From Nitrososphaerota archaeon (GTDB taxonomy: Archaea > Thermoproteota > Nitrososphaeria > Nitrososphaerales > JACPRH01): 64,000 nt of DNA. Shown here piece by piece: positions 35,116 to 44,386 of this stretch (the stretch's first letter is position 1; every line of letters starts with the position of its first letter). The DNA is taken from positions 1 to 64,000 of the forward strand of contig JAMCPI010000013.1 in assembly GCA_023379805.1 (NCBI GenBank), read 5' to 3'. Under the pieces are notes generated by a model, which saw only the letters and a list, made by a program, of their open reading frames with translations, had not been told where the DNA came from and searched no databases. Both the position numbers and the translations under genes were made by a program.

Positions 35116-36162
35116 CTAGTACCTCACTCTCGGATCCAGCATAATGTACAGCACTTCAAGAACGAACCTAGCTAAGACGTAGAGCACTGTGAACATGAAG
35201 GTTAAGGCGACAATGACGTTCTCGTCAAGCGCCATGATTGCGTCGAAGTAAAGCCTACCCATCCCGGGCCAGTTGAAGACCGTCTCAGTTAGAATCGCGC
35301 CTCCGAGTGACGCTGCTAAACCCAGCACGATATTAGTCAAGATCGGCGGAGCAGCCACCCTGATAATGTGCCTCCTCATAACAACACCTTCAGGCAGCCC
35401 CTTTGCTCGAGCAGCTGTAACAAAATCCTCCTGCGCCGTGTTCAACACCATTGTCCTCACCGCGTAAGCCCAGCTGCCTACAGACGCCACAACCAGTGTA
35501 GCAACGGGTAGAGCAGCATGCCAAACCACATCTGATGCTCTAGCTAAAGGATCCTGCGGAGCCGGAGCACTAATGATTCCGCCGAACGGGAAGAGTCTTA
35601 TCTGAAAAGATAACACAAGTATGAGCAGGATGCCTACCCACCATGTGGGTAACGCATAAGAAGCTGCGGAGAGGTAAGACATAGATCTGTCAAGCCTGCT
35701 CCCAACACGTGTAGCGAGCTTGACGCCGACGTAAAGCCCGATAACCGCACTGATTACAAGCGCGGTGGTCACCAGAATAATTGTGTTGGGGAGCCGTTCA
35801 AGCACAATGTCCGAGACCCGGGTGCTTCCCTCGAAGCTCTTCAATGTCCGTGCTGAGCCTAGGTCGAGAGTAAGCACACGCCACACCATATCCGGTAGAC
35901 GCGTATACCAAGGCCGATCCAGACCGTAGAATGAGATCAGGTGCTGCTGCTGTTCTGAGACAACCTTCTCAAGCTGATCAGGATCCCTGATGGTTTGAGC
36001 AAGCGACTGCCTCATCTCGCGAACCTGCTCATTAACTATGGAGCCGATCATTCTGTCAGAGACGCCGGTGGCGCCTAAGACGACGATGACTAGGAGTAGG
36101 CTTGCGATAAGTACCCCAAACAGGGTCGCTCCTCTGACCGCCAGCACTCTAGCCGCTTTCAA
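35116..36162 (-). CDS. dppB: Peptide ABC transporter permease, DppB
   Basis: A 348-residue DppB/OppB permease: long periplasmic-type loop after helix 1 containing QHLISFYGLDRPWYTRLPDMVWRVLTLDLG, then ERLPNTIILVTTALVISAVIGLYVGV and the EAA loop FVTAARAKGLPEGVVMRRHIIRVAAPP. It lies 3 bases before dppC and 32 bases after the binding protein gene. Confidence 0.9.
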   Translation of the reverse strand: MKAARVLAVRGATLFGVLIASLLLVIVVLGATGVSDRMIGSIVNEQVREMRQSLAQTIRDPDQLEKVVSEQQQHLISFYGLDRPWYTRLPDMVWRVLTLDLGSARTLKSFEGSTRVSDIVLERLPNTIILVTTALVISAVIGLYVGVKLATRVGSRLDRSMSYLSAASYALPTWWVGILLILVLSFQIRLFPFGGIISAPAPQDPLARASDVVWHAALPVATLVVASVGSWAYAVRTMVLNTAQEDFVTAARAKGLPEGVVMRRHIIRVAAPPILTNIVLGLAASLGGAILTETVFNWPGMGRLYFDAIMALDENVIVALTFMFTVLYVLARFVLEVLYIMLDPRVRY

Positions 36163-36194
36163 GGACGCCCCTTACCGGTAGGTATCACCACTTG

Positions 36195-38861
36195 CTAGGC
36201 GCCGCCGCTGCGGCCTCTCCTCCTGAGGATCAGCACTGCAGCGATAATCACGATAAGAACCCCGACACCGGCTATGATCAGAGTTTCTGACCCGCCTAGT
36301 GAACCTAATGCTCCCTCACTGGTAGTCGGAGCGGTCGTTGTTGTGGTTGTCGATGAGGTGATGTTAGTTGCTGTTGTACTCGACTGTTGTGTTGACGTGC
36401 TGCTGGTGGTTGTTGTTGAGGTTAGGCTGCTTCCTACGCTTACCTGTACGTTGCGTTCGCTGACGTAGGCTATTTTGTCGCTGTAGGCTGCTAGGTAGAG
36501 GTTGTAGGGCGAGCCGGTAACCAACTTAGATGTGACTGAAGAAGGTATGTTTACGGCTAGCTGATTGGAAGATGTCCGTGAAGCGTCTCCGCTTGTCAGG
36601 ATCTGGCCTTTAACCGGGTCGAAGAGTATGTATTTGAGGCCTAGCTGACCGGGTCCCGAGACCTGCACAGTGTATTTGACATCCGAGCCGACCGTTAATG
36701 GGCCGCCTTGAACGTTGGAGATGTCGATGGTTTGCGCTTCGCCGAAGTACCAGTCACCGGGTTTGAATGGGTAGGTGGGGTCCCGGAAAGCGTCAAGCTG
36801 GGCGTACTGGGACTGCGGGTCGAACTTGCTGAGTATGTATGGGCCGTTGCTGATAACCAAGTTGTCGTATTTGTCGAACCAAGCGGTGGAAGCGTTATAC
36901 CTCTTCTGGGCGTCGGATGGGCTTACTAGGCCTTTGCCGTTGACTGTTAAAGCGTTCGTGGGTACGAAGCTGTTTCTTGAGAAGTCTAACAGCGTGTTTC
37001 TGACGAGTCGGGCATCCTTATCCATTACTAGGCTGAGCCATGGTACCTGGAACTTTTCTGCGGCTGTGTCGCTGTAAGCAGCTTTCCGCTGTGTGAAGAC
37101 AAGGTTGTCCATCGCCGCGTTGATCTCCCACGGCATGCTTATGCTCACAGGCTCCGCGTACTGCGCTATGTAGTCGGGGATGAAGTGCCAGTAGTCCACG
37201 TAGACCTCTAGCTTGTTGTCTCCTACTATTCTGAAGCCTTTGAAGGTGTCAAGGTAAGGCTTGTTCACAGTGGCTGAGGCGAACTCGATCTTTGATTTGC
37301 TCGGGTTGTAGGTGTTGTCGAAGGTTTGGTAGAGGTTGTAGATTACGTCTGCCATTGTGATGGGTTGGCCGTGCTGCCAGTTTGCTCCAATGTATTTTGA
37401 GAGGTCGAAGATGACTTTGCTCTTAGCTTGGCTGCCTGAGGCCACGTTCTTCCATTGGCTGGATGAAGCGTCCCATGTGAATGCGTCGCTGGGGATATCG
37501 AGTTTTCCATCCGGGCCGGTTGTGGAGACGTTGAATTTGGCGCGGAAGGGTATTGGATCGCCGCTGAACGGGTTGGTTGAGAGCGGTGTATCATGAACGT
37601 ACTGCCAGATGCTGGTGCTGTAAGCATCTCCAAAACCTCCGACAGGGTTCCAAATAGTCTGCTGAGTCCAGATCCAGACGTTTCCCACAGTTAAGGTGCT
37701 TTTACCGGGGATGTACGCTTCTCTGAGCGTGTACATGCTTGTGGGCCCGCCTGCTAAATCGTTGGTGACACCCTTCAATGACGGTCCAGCAGGGTAGCTG
37801 TTAATAGTGTTCACAACCCAGATGCGTATCGACTCCTGTGTCTCAGCTAGAGTTGCTTGACGGTAGAGGCTGTCCCTTTCATCTAGGTTCTTGAAGTCGC
37901 CTGTGAAGATGCGTTTCGTGAGATTGTCAAGCGTCGCGTTCTGGTACTGGTAGAAGCCTAGCTCCTGCCATCCGGGCATATTCCCGAACCAGGGTGCAGC
38001 CATCTGGTTGAGTGTAGCGAAATCATATTTTTGCAGCGAACTTTTGCTCCATCCCTCTGTGTACATGCTCCATTGAAAGACTCTTGGGTCGCTGCTGTAC
38101 ACCGCTTGAATAGCGGGGGCGAACTGCATGTACTGTCTGTTTACTGTGAAGCCGAGCTTGTCAAGCATTGAAGCAACTGTATCTCCAATATCTCGCCGCT
38201 CATCTTCTGTGCGTATAATGAACTTCAACTGGATTGGTTTGCTGTTGTATGTCCAGCGACCTTGGCTATCCTTTGTAGCGCCTGCCTTAGTCATCGCCGA
38301 ATCGATGATTGACTTTGCGTAATCAGGATCGTAATGGATGTTCATGCTCTTGGAGAGGTCGTAGAGTGTAAGATAGTCGTAATCAAAGGGGCTGATGTGA
38401 GTTACCATCGGCACGGCCAATCCCTGATAGATTCCGCTGGAAATGAAGTCCCGGTTAACCAGATACTGCATAGCATATCTAACTTCACGGATGGAGAACG
38501 GGTTTAGCTCTCCTGATGGGGCTGGTGCAGGATTCAAAATGATCGAAATACTGGTAGCTGGCGCCCTGTAGATCTTAACATCGGATCTTGCCAGCAGATT
38601 CTTAGCGGCAGAAGTTCTTAGGGCGAAGGAGTAAAAGTCCATCTGATTACCCTGTATCGCGGTCGGCGCAGTGTCAACAGTAAATGACTTGAACTGTATT
38701 TGATCCGTAGCTGGCCCAGGTTTCTGATGCGGTGGCTGATAAGACTGCTGTTGAGCGTAGACGGGAACGATGAATGCTGACACGGAGAGGATGAGGATGA
38801 TGAGGAGAGAAAGGGCTCCATTCAAGTATTTGTCAGTTTGGCTGAGTTTAGTCTGTCCCAT
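36195..38861 (-). CDS. Membrane-anchored family 5 substrate-binding protein
   Basis: An 888-residue exported protein. Residues 1-37 are a signal peptide (LLIILILSVSAFIVPVYAQ). The body is a family 5 (peptide/nickel) binding domain, for example NPFSIREVRYAMQYLVNRDFISSGIYQG, LIIN-like RTEDERRDIGDTVASMLDKLGFTVN and ISNGPYILSKFDPQ. A Thr/Ser stalk (about 820-855) and a terminal helix with RRRGRS anchor it to the membrane, replacing the free periplasmic protein of bacteria. It captures peptides or other solutes for DppBCDF. Confidence 0.88.
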   Translation of the reverse strand: MGQTKLSQTDKYLNGALSLLIILILSVSAFIVPVYAQQQSYQPPHQKPGPATDQIQFKSFTVDTAPTAIQGNQMDFYSFALRTSAAKNLLARSDVKIYRAPATSISIILNPAPAPSGELNPFSIREVRYAMQYLVNRDFISSGIYQGLAVPMVTHISPFDYDYLTLYDLSKSMNIHYDPDYAKSIIDSAMTKAGATKDSQGRWTYNSKPIQLKFIIRTEDERRDIGDTVASMLDKLGFTVNRQYMQFAPAIQAVYSSDPRVFQWSMYTEGWSKSSLQKYDFATLNQMAAPWFGNMPGWQELGFYQYQNATLDNLTKRIFTGDFKNLDERDSLYRQATLAETQESIRIWVVNTINSYPAGPSLKGVTNDLAGGPTSMYTLREAYIPGKSTLTVGNVWIWTQQTIWNPVGGFGDAYSTSIWQYVHDTPLSTNPFSGDPIPFRAKFNVSTTGPDGKLDIPSDAFTWDASSSQWKNVASGSQAKSKVIFDLSKYIGANWQHGQPITMADVIYNLYQTFDNTYNPSKSKIEFASATVNKPYLDTFKGFRIVGDNKLEVYVDYWHFIPDYIAQYAEPVSISMPWEINAAMDNLVFTQRKAAYSDTAAEKFQVPWLSLVMDKDARLVRNTLLDFSRNSFVPTNALTVNGKGLVSPSDAQKRYNASTAWFDKYDNLVISNGPYILSKFDPQSQYAQLDAFRDPTYPFKPGDWYFGEAQTIDISNVQGGPLTVGSDVKYTVQVSGPGQLGLKYILFDPVKGQILTSGDASRTSSNQLAVNIPSSVTSKLVTGSPYNLYLAAYSDKIAYVSERNVQVSVGSSLTSTTTTSSTSTQQSSTTATNITSSTTTTTTAPTTSEGALGSLGGSETLIIAGVGVLIVIIAAVLILRRRGRSGGA

Positions 38862-38880
38862 CTATCATCAGCTCCTCTTG

Positions 38881-41169
38881 CTAGATTCTCCTCCGGGTTA
38901 GTAGCGCAACCACTGCCACCGCGATAGCGGCTACCGCTACTACTCCTAGGATCAAGGTTAGGTTTGATGAAGTGTTGGATTGGGTGTTCAGGTTCTGTTG
39001 AAGCGTGTTTATGCGGTCTCCCAGATTCTGCTGCGAAGCTTGAATGTTCTGCAGAAGCATCTGAGTTTTGCTGACGTTACCATCCAGAGTAGGCGTCGTC
39101 ACAGTAGCTGGCCTTGTAGCGTTGCCGGTCGGCAGGTTCTTCTGGATAGTGTCGAAGCCGAAGTTCATGTAGAACGAGGTTGTGGCTACGTTACCGGAGG
39201 CGTCGAAGACTCTGATGTCGTGGGCACCTTCGCCTGATATGGGGACGAAGATCTGGGCTGAGAACTTCCCAGCTGTATCAGTTCTAGCGCTTGAGACAAC
39301 TGCACCGCTTACCTCTATGAAAATGTCTTGTTCAGACTGGTAGTCAAAGCCTTGGATTATGATGTCTTTTCCACCGGGTCCACTCGGTGGGCTAAGGAAG
39401 ATTGAGGAGGATCGTATAGGTGCCAGCCTTGCAAAGGCTATCTTCTGGTTGGAAACTCCGAATTCCCCGAGACGACCGTCAGCCCACACCATGTAAACAT
39501 CGCTCTTGGTCGAGGCCATGCCGAAGTAGTCCCCTAGAAACTGGCCTTGTGGGAAGGCGAAGTTCGCGTTTGAAGCAAAATCTGTTACCCGCGTATTTTC
39601 GCTCCAGGTCTTACCGCCGTCGCTTGATTTTGAGTAGTAGATGTTGTAGCGCTTCTCGCTTTTATCATCCCGGAAGTCACCCCACATTACGTGGATGACG
39701 CCGTTCGGATCCACTGACAGCGCTGGGAAGAACTGGAAGGCGTTGGTGTCGTCATCGTTAACCCGCACCTGTCCGCTCCAAGTTTTTCCATCGTCACTGC
39801 TGCGGACTAGATAGATGTCACTATCATCGTTAGGCTTCGAGGGCGGCAAAGATGTGTAGACTATTGATATGTCTCCGCCGAGTCCGGCTGCAATCTTAGG
39901 GAAGGCTCCTCCCCATGATCTGAAGAAGGCTGTTCTGGAGGTGAAGTCGGGCTCAAGAAACTCGGATGCTTTAACGGGTGCAGAGAATGTTTTGCCGCCA
40001 TTGTCTGATCTAGATACCCATATCTGAGCGACTCCCTTGAAGGCTTCGTCGTTTGTGGAGTCGATCCATCCGACGTAGACCTTGCCGTCCTTCGTGACAA
40101 CCGGCTGGGATCCTTGAACCACCCTGTTCTGTTCTCCGAACTGCTCAGATACTCTATTCGCACCTAGAACTTGGCTGACTGTTGGACTGACTTTAACCGG
40201 GTTGCTCCACGTCTTTCCTCCGTCGCTTGACTTGACAATCTCTATTGTAGTGTCAACAACTGGGTTGATGAACGTGATAATTCCTCCGCCGAGGACTGTG
40301 AAAACCTGGTACTTCTGAACAAAATGAGTGTATGTGACGTATATCGCATCTTTACTGGGATCGCTTGAATCAGGTCCAACTGTCATCCACGGTTTGTCGA
40401 GGAAGCCTAGGCTGACTGTGCCGATGACTCCTGTCTGATCAGCAGACGATACGTTAAGGTCAATGGTGCTGCGCGCGCTCGACACAGTTTTACCCCAGGT
40501 GTATCCACCGTCATCTGAAGCTGAGACAGATATGCTTGAAACGGCTTGGCTGATCGGGTTCCCAAGTATCTTGAAGTCCTGGGAACCTATAGAAATGGAC
40601 GCCATGTAGACTTTGCTGTTTCGGTCAAACGCTATGACCGGGTCGCCTCCGGAGCCTAGGTCATTCTGAATGTATCTCTGCTGATACGGGCCGTCCCAAC
40701 TTGCTCCTCCGTCGATGCTGACGTATGAGACGACACCTGGTGCGTTATAGTCAATCACACCTACAACCAAATGCTCAGGATCACGTGGATCTACCGCTAT
40801 GCTCGGCTCAGTTTGGATAGGGACATTACCCAAGTCTCTTGATATCAGAAGGTTTCGGCTGAACGAAGGTGAAGCGCTCCTAAAAGGTACTAGAGCGGCC
40901 GCCGCACCCCCTGACTGCAGAACAGGAGATCGACTTCCAATAAATGTCCGTAGTGCATCCTCCTTTGATTGACCGATACGATAGTCTTTGCCTTCTATCC
41001 AAAGCGCAGAGGTTCCAGACATAAATCTCGCCGACGGGAGAAGTGGATTTGAAACTCCTCCCTGCCCTGTTTTCACAGAGCCTTCGGACTCCGCAGAGTA
41101 AGATGTTCTGACCAACGTAGGCATGATAATTAACGACAGCAGTAGAGTAATGACTATAAGTCGTCTCAT
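38881..41169 (-). CDS. Anchored Asp-box (BNR/sialidase-like) propeller protein
   Basis: A 762-residue exported protein with an N-terminal signal peptide (LIVITLLLSLIIMPTLVRTSYS). Six Asp boxes (S-x-D-x-G-x-T/S-W form) occur: SIDGGASWDG, SDDGGYTWGK, SSDGGKTWSN, SDNGGKTFSA, SSDDGKTWSG, SSDGGKTWSE. They indicate a sialidase-type beta-propeller. An Ig-like domain follows (about 590-680), then a Gln-rich coiled coil and a transmembrane helix ending TRRRI. Catalytic sialidase residues were not identified, so hydrolase activity is unproven. First gene of the uptake operon; a TATA-like element lies about 28 bases upstream. Confidence 0.8.
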   Translation of the reverse strand: MRRLIVITLLLSLIIMPTLVRTSYSAESEGSVKTGQGGVSNPLLPSARFMSGTSALWIEGKDYRIGQSKEDALRTFIGSRSPVLQSGGAAAALVPFRSASPSFSRNLLISRDLGNVPIQTEPSIAVDPRDPEHLVVGVIDYNAPGVVSYVSIDGGASWDGPYQQRYIQNDLGSGGDPVIAFDRNSKVYMASISIGSQDFKILGNPISQAVSSISVSASDDGGYTWGKTVSSARSTIDLNVSSADQTGVIGTVSLGFLDKPWMTVGPDSSDPSKDAIYVTYTHFVQKYQVFTVLGGGIITFINPVVDTTIEIVKSSDGGKTWSNPVKVSPTVSQVLGANRVSEQFGEQNRVVQGSQPVVTKDGKVYVGWIDSTNDEAFKGVAQIWVSRSDNGGKTFSAPVKASEFLEPDFTSRTAFFRSWGGAFPKIAAGLGGDISIVYTSLPPSKPNDDSDIYLVRSSDDGKTWSGQVRVNDDDTNAFQFFPALSVDPNGVIHVMWGDFRDDKSEKRYNIYYSKSSDGGKTWSENTRVTDFASNANFAFPQGQFLGDYFGMASTKSDVYMVWADGRLGEFGVSNQKIAFARLAPIRSSSIFLSPPSGPGGKDIIIQGFDYQSEQDIFIEVSGAVVSSARTDTAGKFSAQIFVPISGEGAHDIRVFDASGNVATTSFYMNFGFDTIQKNLPTGNATRPATVTTPTLDGNVSKTQMLLQNIQASQQNLGDRINTLQQNLNTQSNTSSNLTLILGVVAVAAIAVAVVALLTRRRI

Positions 41170-41616
41170 AAATTGTAAGAGTTACTATATCAGGATATTA
41201 AGGTTGCCGTCTAGACTAAGAGTACAGCCACTTTAACCACAATAATTGAACAGGCCAAAAGTTGCAAAGCTCTCTAAGAGGTTCAAGAATCTTCTTTTTT
41301 ATATTGCATTTTCCAGCTTAAAGGGTATATTCCGAGGTGTTTTTATTCAGCAAAGTTGTAAAGAAAGCTTTAACCGCTTTAAAACCATAAAATATCGTAA
41401 AAACCGGTAACAAACCTCTATTTCAGCCGAAACGACTCCATCAATAGTTGCAGATAAGGCTCCACCGAGGATGCACCGACCTGATGCCGTTGATGATGAG
41501 GTGAAGAAGATAATGATGAAATTGATAAGAAGGTGTTTACTCGAGAGAGGGTGAGCCTTGAACGTGCAGGCGAAGAAATAATCAACCTAGCAAGCCGGAG
41601 CATGAGTGGTTAAGCG
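41170..41616. promoter_or_regulatory. Divergent intergenic region (uptake operon / metallopeptidase)
   Basis: These 447 bases are AT-rich in 41280-41400. On the minus strand CTTAATATC near 41193-41201 is the probable TATA box of the uptake operon. The 41440-41610 part is less AT-rich and shows coding-like fragments in two plus-strand frames with no good start codon, possibly a decayed small gene. Confidence 0.4.
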
Positions 41617-42300
41617 ATGCCGAAGCTACCATTTGGAGGTGGGGAACTGGAGTATACTGTTAGACGCGGAACCAGTGCAAGATACGTCTACTTTAGGTTC
41701 AAGAAAGGTAACTGCCTTGAAATCGTACTTCCAAGATACTCTAATCAGGATCCTGAGCTGCTGATTAACGAGAAGCGCCGCTGGATCGAGAAGAAGTATC
41801 GGGAGTTGTCGAAGAGGAAACCGGCGTTTACCGAGCATCAGGTTTTGTTTCGAGGCAGCTACTATCAGCTTGAAGTTGAAGATTCAGTTAAATCTGCTGT
41901 GGAGGTTAATGGAGAGAAAATAGTTGTCTTCACTCCGCCTGACGGAGACTCAAAGGCTATCCTGAATTCGTGGCTGAAGCGAAAAGCTGAGGACTATCTA
42001 GTAGTGGTGGCGCCATCTTTTGCAGCGCAGCTCGGGGTCAAGGTGAAGGAGATACGTGTTAGAAGCATCGGGTTATGGGGGTACTGCACCCGTCGAGGCG
42101 TACTAGCCTTCAGCTGGCAGATCATCACGTTGCCGCAGGACTTGGCGGAGTATCTGGTAGCCCACGAAGTTACACATCTAGCTGAGTTCAACCACTCCAA
42201 ACGGTTTCGAAAGAAGTTGGCTCTGCTTTGCCCAGACTTCACGGAGAAGGAGGCTCTGTTGAAGACATTTGTGCCTCCAAGCCGAATCAACTTAGGCTAG
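41617..42300 (+). CDS. YgjP/M48-like metallopeptidase (DUF45)
   Basis: A 227-residue protein with the zinc signature HEVTH (183-187) and a third ligand candidate H193 in AEFNHSKRF. Upstream is the family motif GLWGYCTRRGVLAFSW (a variant of RWGSC) and the N-terminal RRWIEKKYRELSKR. It belongs to the SprT-like/YgjP family, annotated variously as metallopeptidase or phosphohydrolase; substrate unknown. Its stop overlaps the convergent ABC permease gene by 9 bases. Confidence 0.82.
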   Translation: MPKLPFGGGELEYTVRRGTSARYVYFRFKKGNCLEIVLPRYSNQDPELLINEKRRWIEKKYRELSKRKPAFTEHQVLFRGSYYQLEVEDSVKSAVEVNGEKIVVFTPPDGDSKAILNSWLKRKAEDYLVVVAPSFAAQLGVKVKEIRVRSIGLWGYCTRRGVLAFSWQIITLPQDLAEYLVAHEVTHLAEFNHSKRFRKKLALLCPDFTEKEALLKTFVPPSRINLG

Positions 42301-43131
42301 TCTGGACAGTATCTCCTCTCGATGGAACAGCCTGACCCCGAGGTAAATTACCAGTGCATCTATCAATACGAAGAGACCTATTAGCGCTACGACTACAAGC
42401 GGTCCGAGGACAACCGCTCCAGAAGCTTGACCGAACAGAAGAACGAAAATCGGTATCAGTAGAAGCGCGCTGATCTGCTGGGCCTCTCGAGCACCCTTCA
42501 CTCGCGCGGAGATAATCACGGTTAGACCGATGCCTGCTAACGCGATTGTAGGTGCGACTCCGAATATCAGAAGAATCCAAACTAGGTTGGGGAGAAGCAT
42601 CTTTCCATCGAAAACGGAGAAGGATATTGCGTTAACGATCACCGAGTATAATGTGAATGCGAGAATTGTCACCGCCATAGCGGGAACGAATGAAACCATA
42701 GTTTTGCCTAGGAAGAGTTCGGTGTCAGAGATAGGGGTCGCTAGAAGCGCCTCGATCGTTTTACGCTCCTTCTCTCCTGCAAAACTGTCAGATGCGAGCA
42801 CGCTTGAAGCCATTAATGGGATGATCAGAAAGAACGGGGCGAAGAAGTAGAGCGCAATCATGTAGATCGTCCTCTGCTGCTCAGTCATCCCCGCAATCTC
42901 CAACTGCGCCTGCGACGGTAGGTTCTCAATCAGGTTTTCAAACCCCCGTGTCGCCGACATAGATGTGCCTGCTAAGTAAGGGATCAGCAGCGTAACAAGT
43001 GGAAGGAACACCGAGAAAACAATCGGTACAGTGACTACGGGCAGAATGATCTGCCAGTTTCTCCGAATCTCTCTCCAATCCTTCATGAAGACAAGTACGA
43101 CGTTCTCTATCTTCATCCTAATTACCCCCAT
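42292..43131 (-). CDS. ABC-2 exporter permease, NatB-like
   Basis: A 279-residue membrane protein. The N-terminal helix follows VFMKDWREIRRNWQIILPVVTVP; the conserved DSFAGEKERKTIEALLATPISDTELFLGKTM is typical of NatB/ABC-2 permeases (COG1668). A large external loop between helices 1 and 2 (about 50-100) is also usual. It overlaps the ATPase gene by 14 bases. Confidence 0.85.
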   Translation of the reverse strand: MGVIRMKIENVVLVFMKDWREIRRNWQIILPVVTVPIVFSVFLPLVTLLIPYLAGTSMSATRGFENLIENLPSQAQLEIAGMTEQQRTIYMIALYFFAPFFLIIPLMASSVLASDSFAGEKERKTIEALLATPISDTELFLGKTMVSFVPAMAVTILAFTLYSVIVNAISFSVFDGKMLLPNLVWILLIFGVAPTIALAGIGLTVIISARVKGAREAQQISALLLIPIFVLLFGQASGAVVLGPLVVVALIGLFVLIDALVIYLGVRLFHREEILSRLA

Positions 43132-44086
43132 CCTCCGTCTTAACCAGCTTCAGATAGGCCTCCTCTAAAGAGGGCTTGAGAACATTGACTGAGAGCACCT
43201 GTCCGCCTGCGCTTACAACGCTTCTAACCACCTCGGGGGTAACAGAGTCATGATTGTCAACTGAGACCCGCATCAACCCTGACGAACCGTCAGTGTCAAC
43301 CTTCAAGATATGGTTGAGTTGCTTAACCTTGTCAACAACTTTCTTGTCAACCTCCTTCAAAGCAATCTCGATAACATGCCCCTTCTCCACGCGGTTGCGT
43401 AACTCATCAATTGTTCCCACCGCTACGCTTCGCCCCTTGTTGATAATTATCATCCGGCTGCAGAGCCGTTCAGCATCTTCAAGCCTGTGCGTACATAGGA
43501 GGAAGGTGTGCTTCTCTTGACGGCTGAGTCTCTCAACTAGGTCACGGATGCTTTTAGCTGACTCAGGGTCAAGACCCGCGGTAGGTTCGTCTAGGAAAAT
43601 GATGTGAGGGTTATGGATCAGCGCTCTGGCTATGGCGAGCTTCTGCTTCATGCCTTTAGAGAAGGTCACAACCCGGTCGCTTCTCCGTGACCATAAGTCG
43701 AAGAACTCAAGGAGCTCACGTATCCGAGCGTTACGATTACTCTGCTCGGTTAAACCATAGGCTTGAGCGAAGAACTCCATATTCTCGTATGCAGTCAACC
43801 TCTCATAGAGACTCGGATTCTCAGTCAGGACACCAACGTTCTCTCTCACTTTAAACGCGTCTTTAGCAATATCATACCCGGCGACCGATGCTGAACCATT
43901 CGAAGGCGGAATCAGGCATGCTAACATCCGTATCGTTGTAGTCTTGCCCGCACCGTTAGGGCCCAAGAGGCCGAAGACCTCACCCGCATCCACCTTGAAG
44001 CTTAGATCGTCAACTGCTGTGAAGGAGTTGAACCGCTTCGCCAATCCTACCGTTTCAATAGCTGGGGTGCTAGGCAACTGCTTCAC
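43118..44086 (-). CDS. ABC exporter ATPase, NatA/CcmA-like
   Basis: A 322-residue ATPase: Walker A GPNGAGKTT, Q-loop VLTENPSLYERLTAYENMEFFAQAYG, signature FSKGMKQKLAIARAL, Walker B IIFLDEP, H-loop CTHRLEDAE. The signature uses FSKG rather than LSGG, common in NatA/CcmA types. The C-terminal regulatory region ends LKPSLEEAYLKLV. Forms an exporter with the downstream permease; substrate unknown. Confidence 0.9.
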   Translation of the reverse strand: MKQLPSTPAIETVGLAKRFNSFTAVDDLSFKVDAGEVFGLLGPNGAGKTTTIRMLACLIPPSNGSASVAGYDIAKDAFKVRENVGVLTENPSLYERLTAYENMEFFAQAYGLTEQSNRNARIRELLEFFDLWSRRSDRVVTFSKGMKQKLAIARALIHNPHIIFLDEPTAGLDPESAKSIRDLVERLSRQEKHTFLLCTHRLEDAERLCSRMIIINKGRSVAVGTIDELRNRVEKGHVIEIALKEVDKKVVDKVKQLNHILKVDTDGSSGLMRVSVDNHDSVTPEVVRSVVSAGGQVLSVNVLKPSLEEAYLKLVKTEDGGN

Positions 44087-44206
44087 CGACCGTGACCGTT
44101 AGATACGCCTCCACAAATATATTATGGGTTGCTAATACAGCAAATTGGTTGTAGATGCCTACGAAGTAGGCGACTCGTGACCGGCTGGATATATTTGCCA
44201 CAGAGG

Positions 44207-44386
44207 ATGAAGAGCCACATGCCCCATCCTCGACACTACTCGCATGAATGGTTTTTCCGAAGTGAAGCATTCAATGTTGACCCGACCATTCTTGAAGAAT
44301 TTAAAAGCAGGGCCGATAACCTTAGCATGATCTTTAGTGCAGCCGCTGCATCCGCACTTCCAAGGACGTTGGTTGAGTTGAGTTGA
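44207..44386 (+). CDS. Possible 59-residue protein coupled to the GH3 gene
   Basis: Reads MKSHMPHPRHYSHEWFFRSE and ends ALPRTLVELS; helical middle DPTILEEFKSRADNLSMIFSAA. Its TGA overlaps the TTG start of the GH3 gene (TTGA). A TATA-like GATATATTT at about 44187-44195 lies about 28 bases before an internal ATG at 44219, which would give a leaderless 55-residue form. No family recognised; may be a leader peptide. Confidence 0.4.
   Translation: MKSHMPHPRHYSHEWFFRSEAFNVDPTILEEFKSRADNLSMIFSAAAASALPRTLVELS

Noticed and set aside
41418..41603. Minus-strand ORF and plus-strand coding-like fragments before the metallopeptidase gene
   Set aside because: The minus ORF is Ser/Leu-rich and looks like a shadow. 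The plus-strand fragments switch frame and have no good start, so at most a gene remnant.
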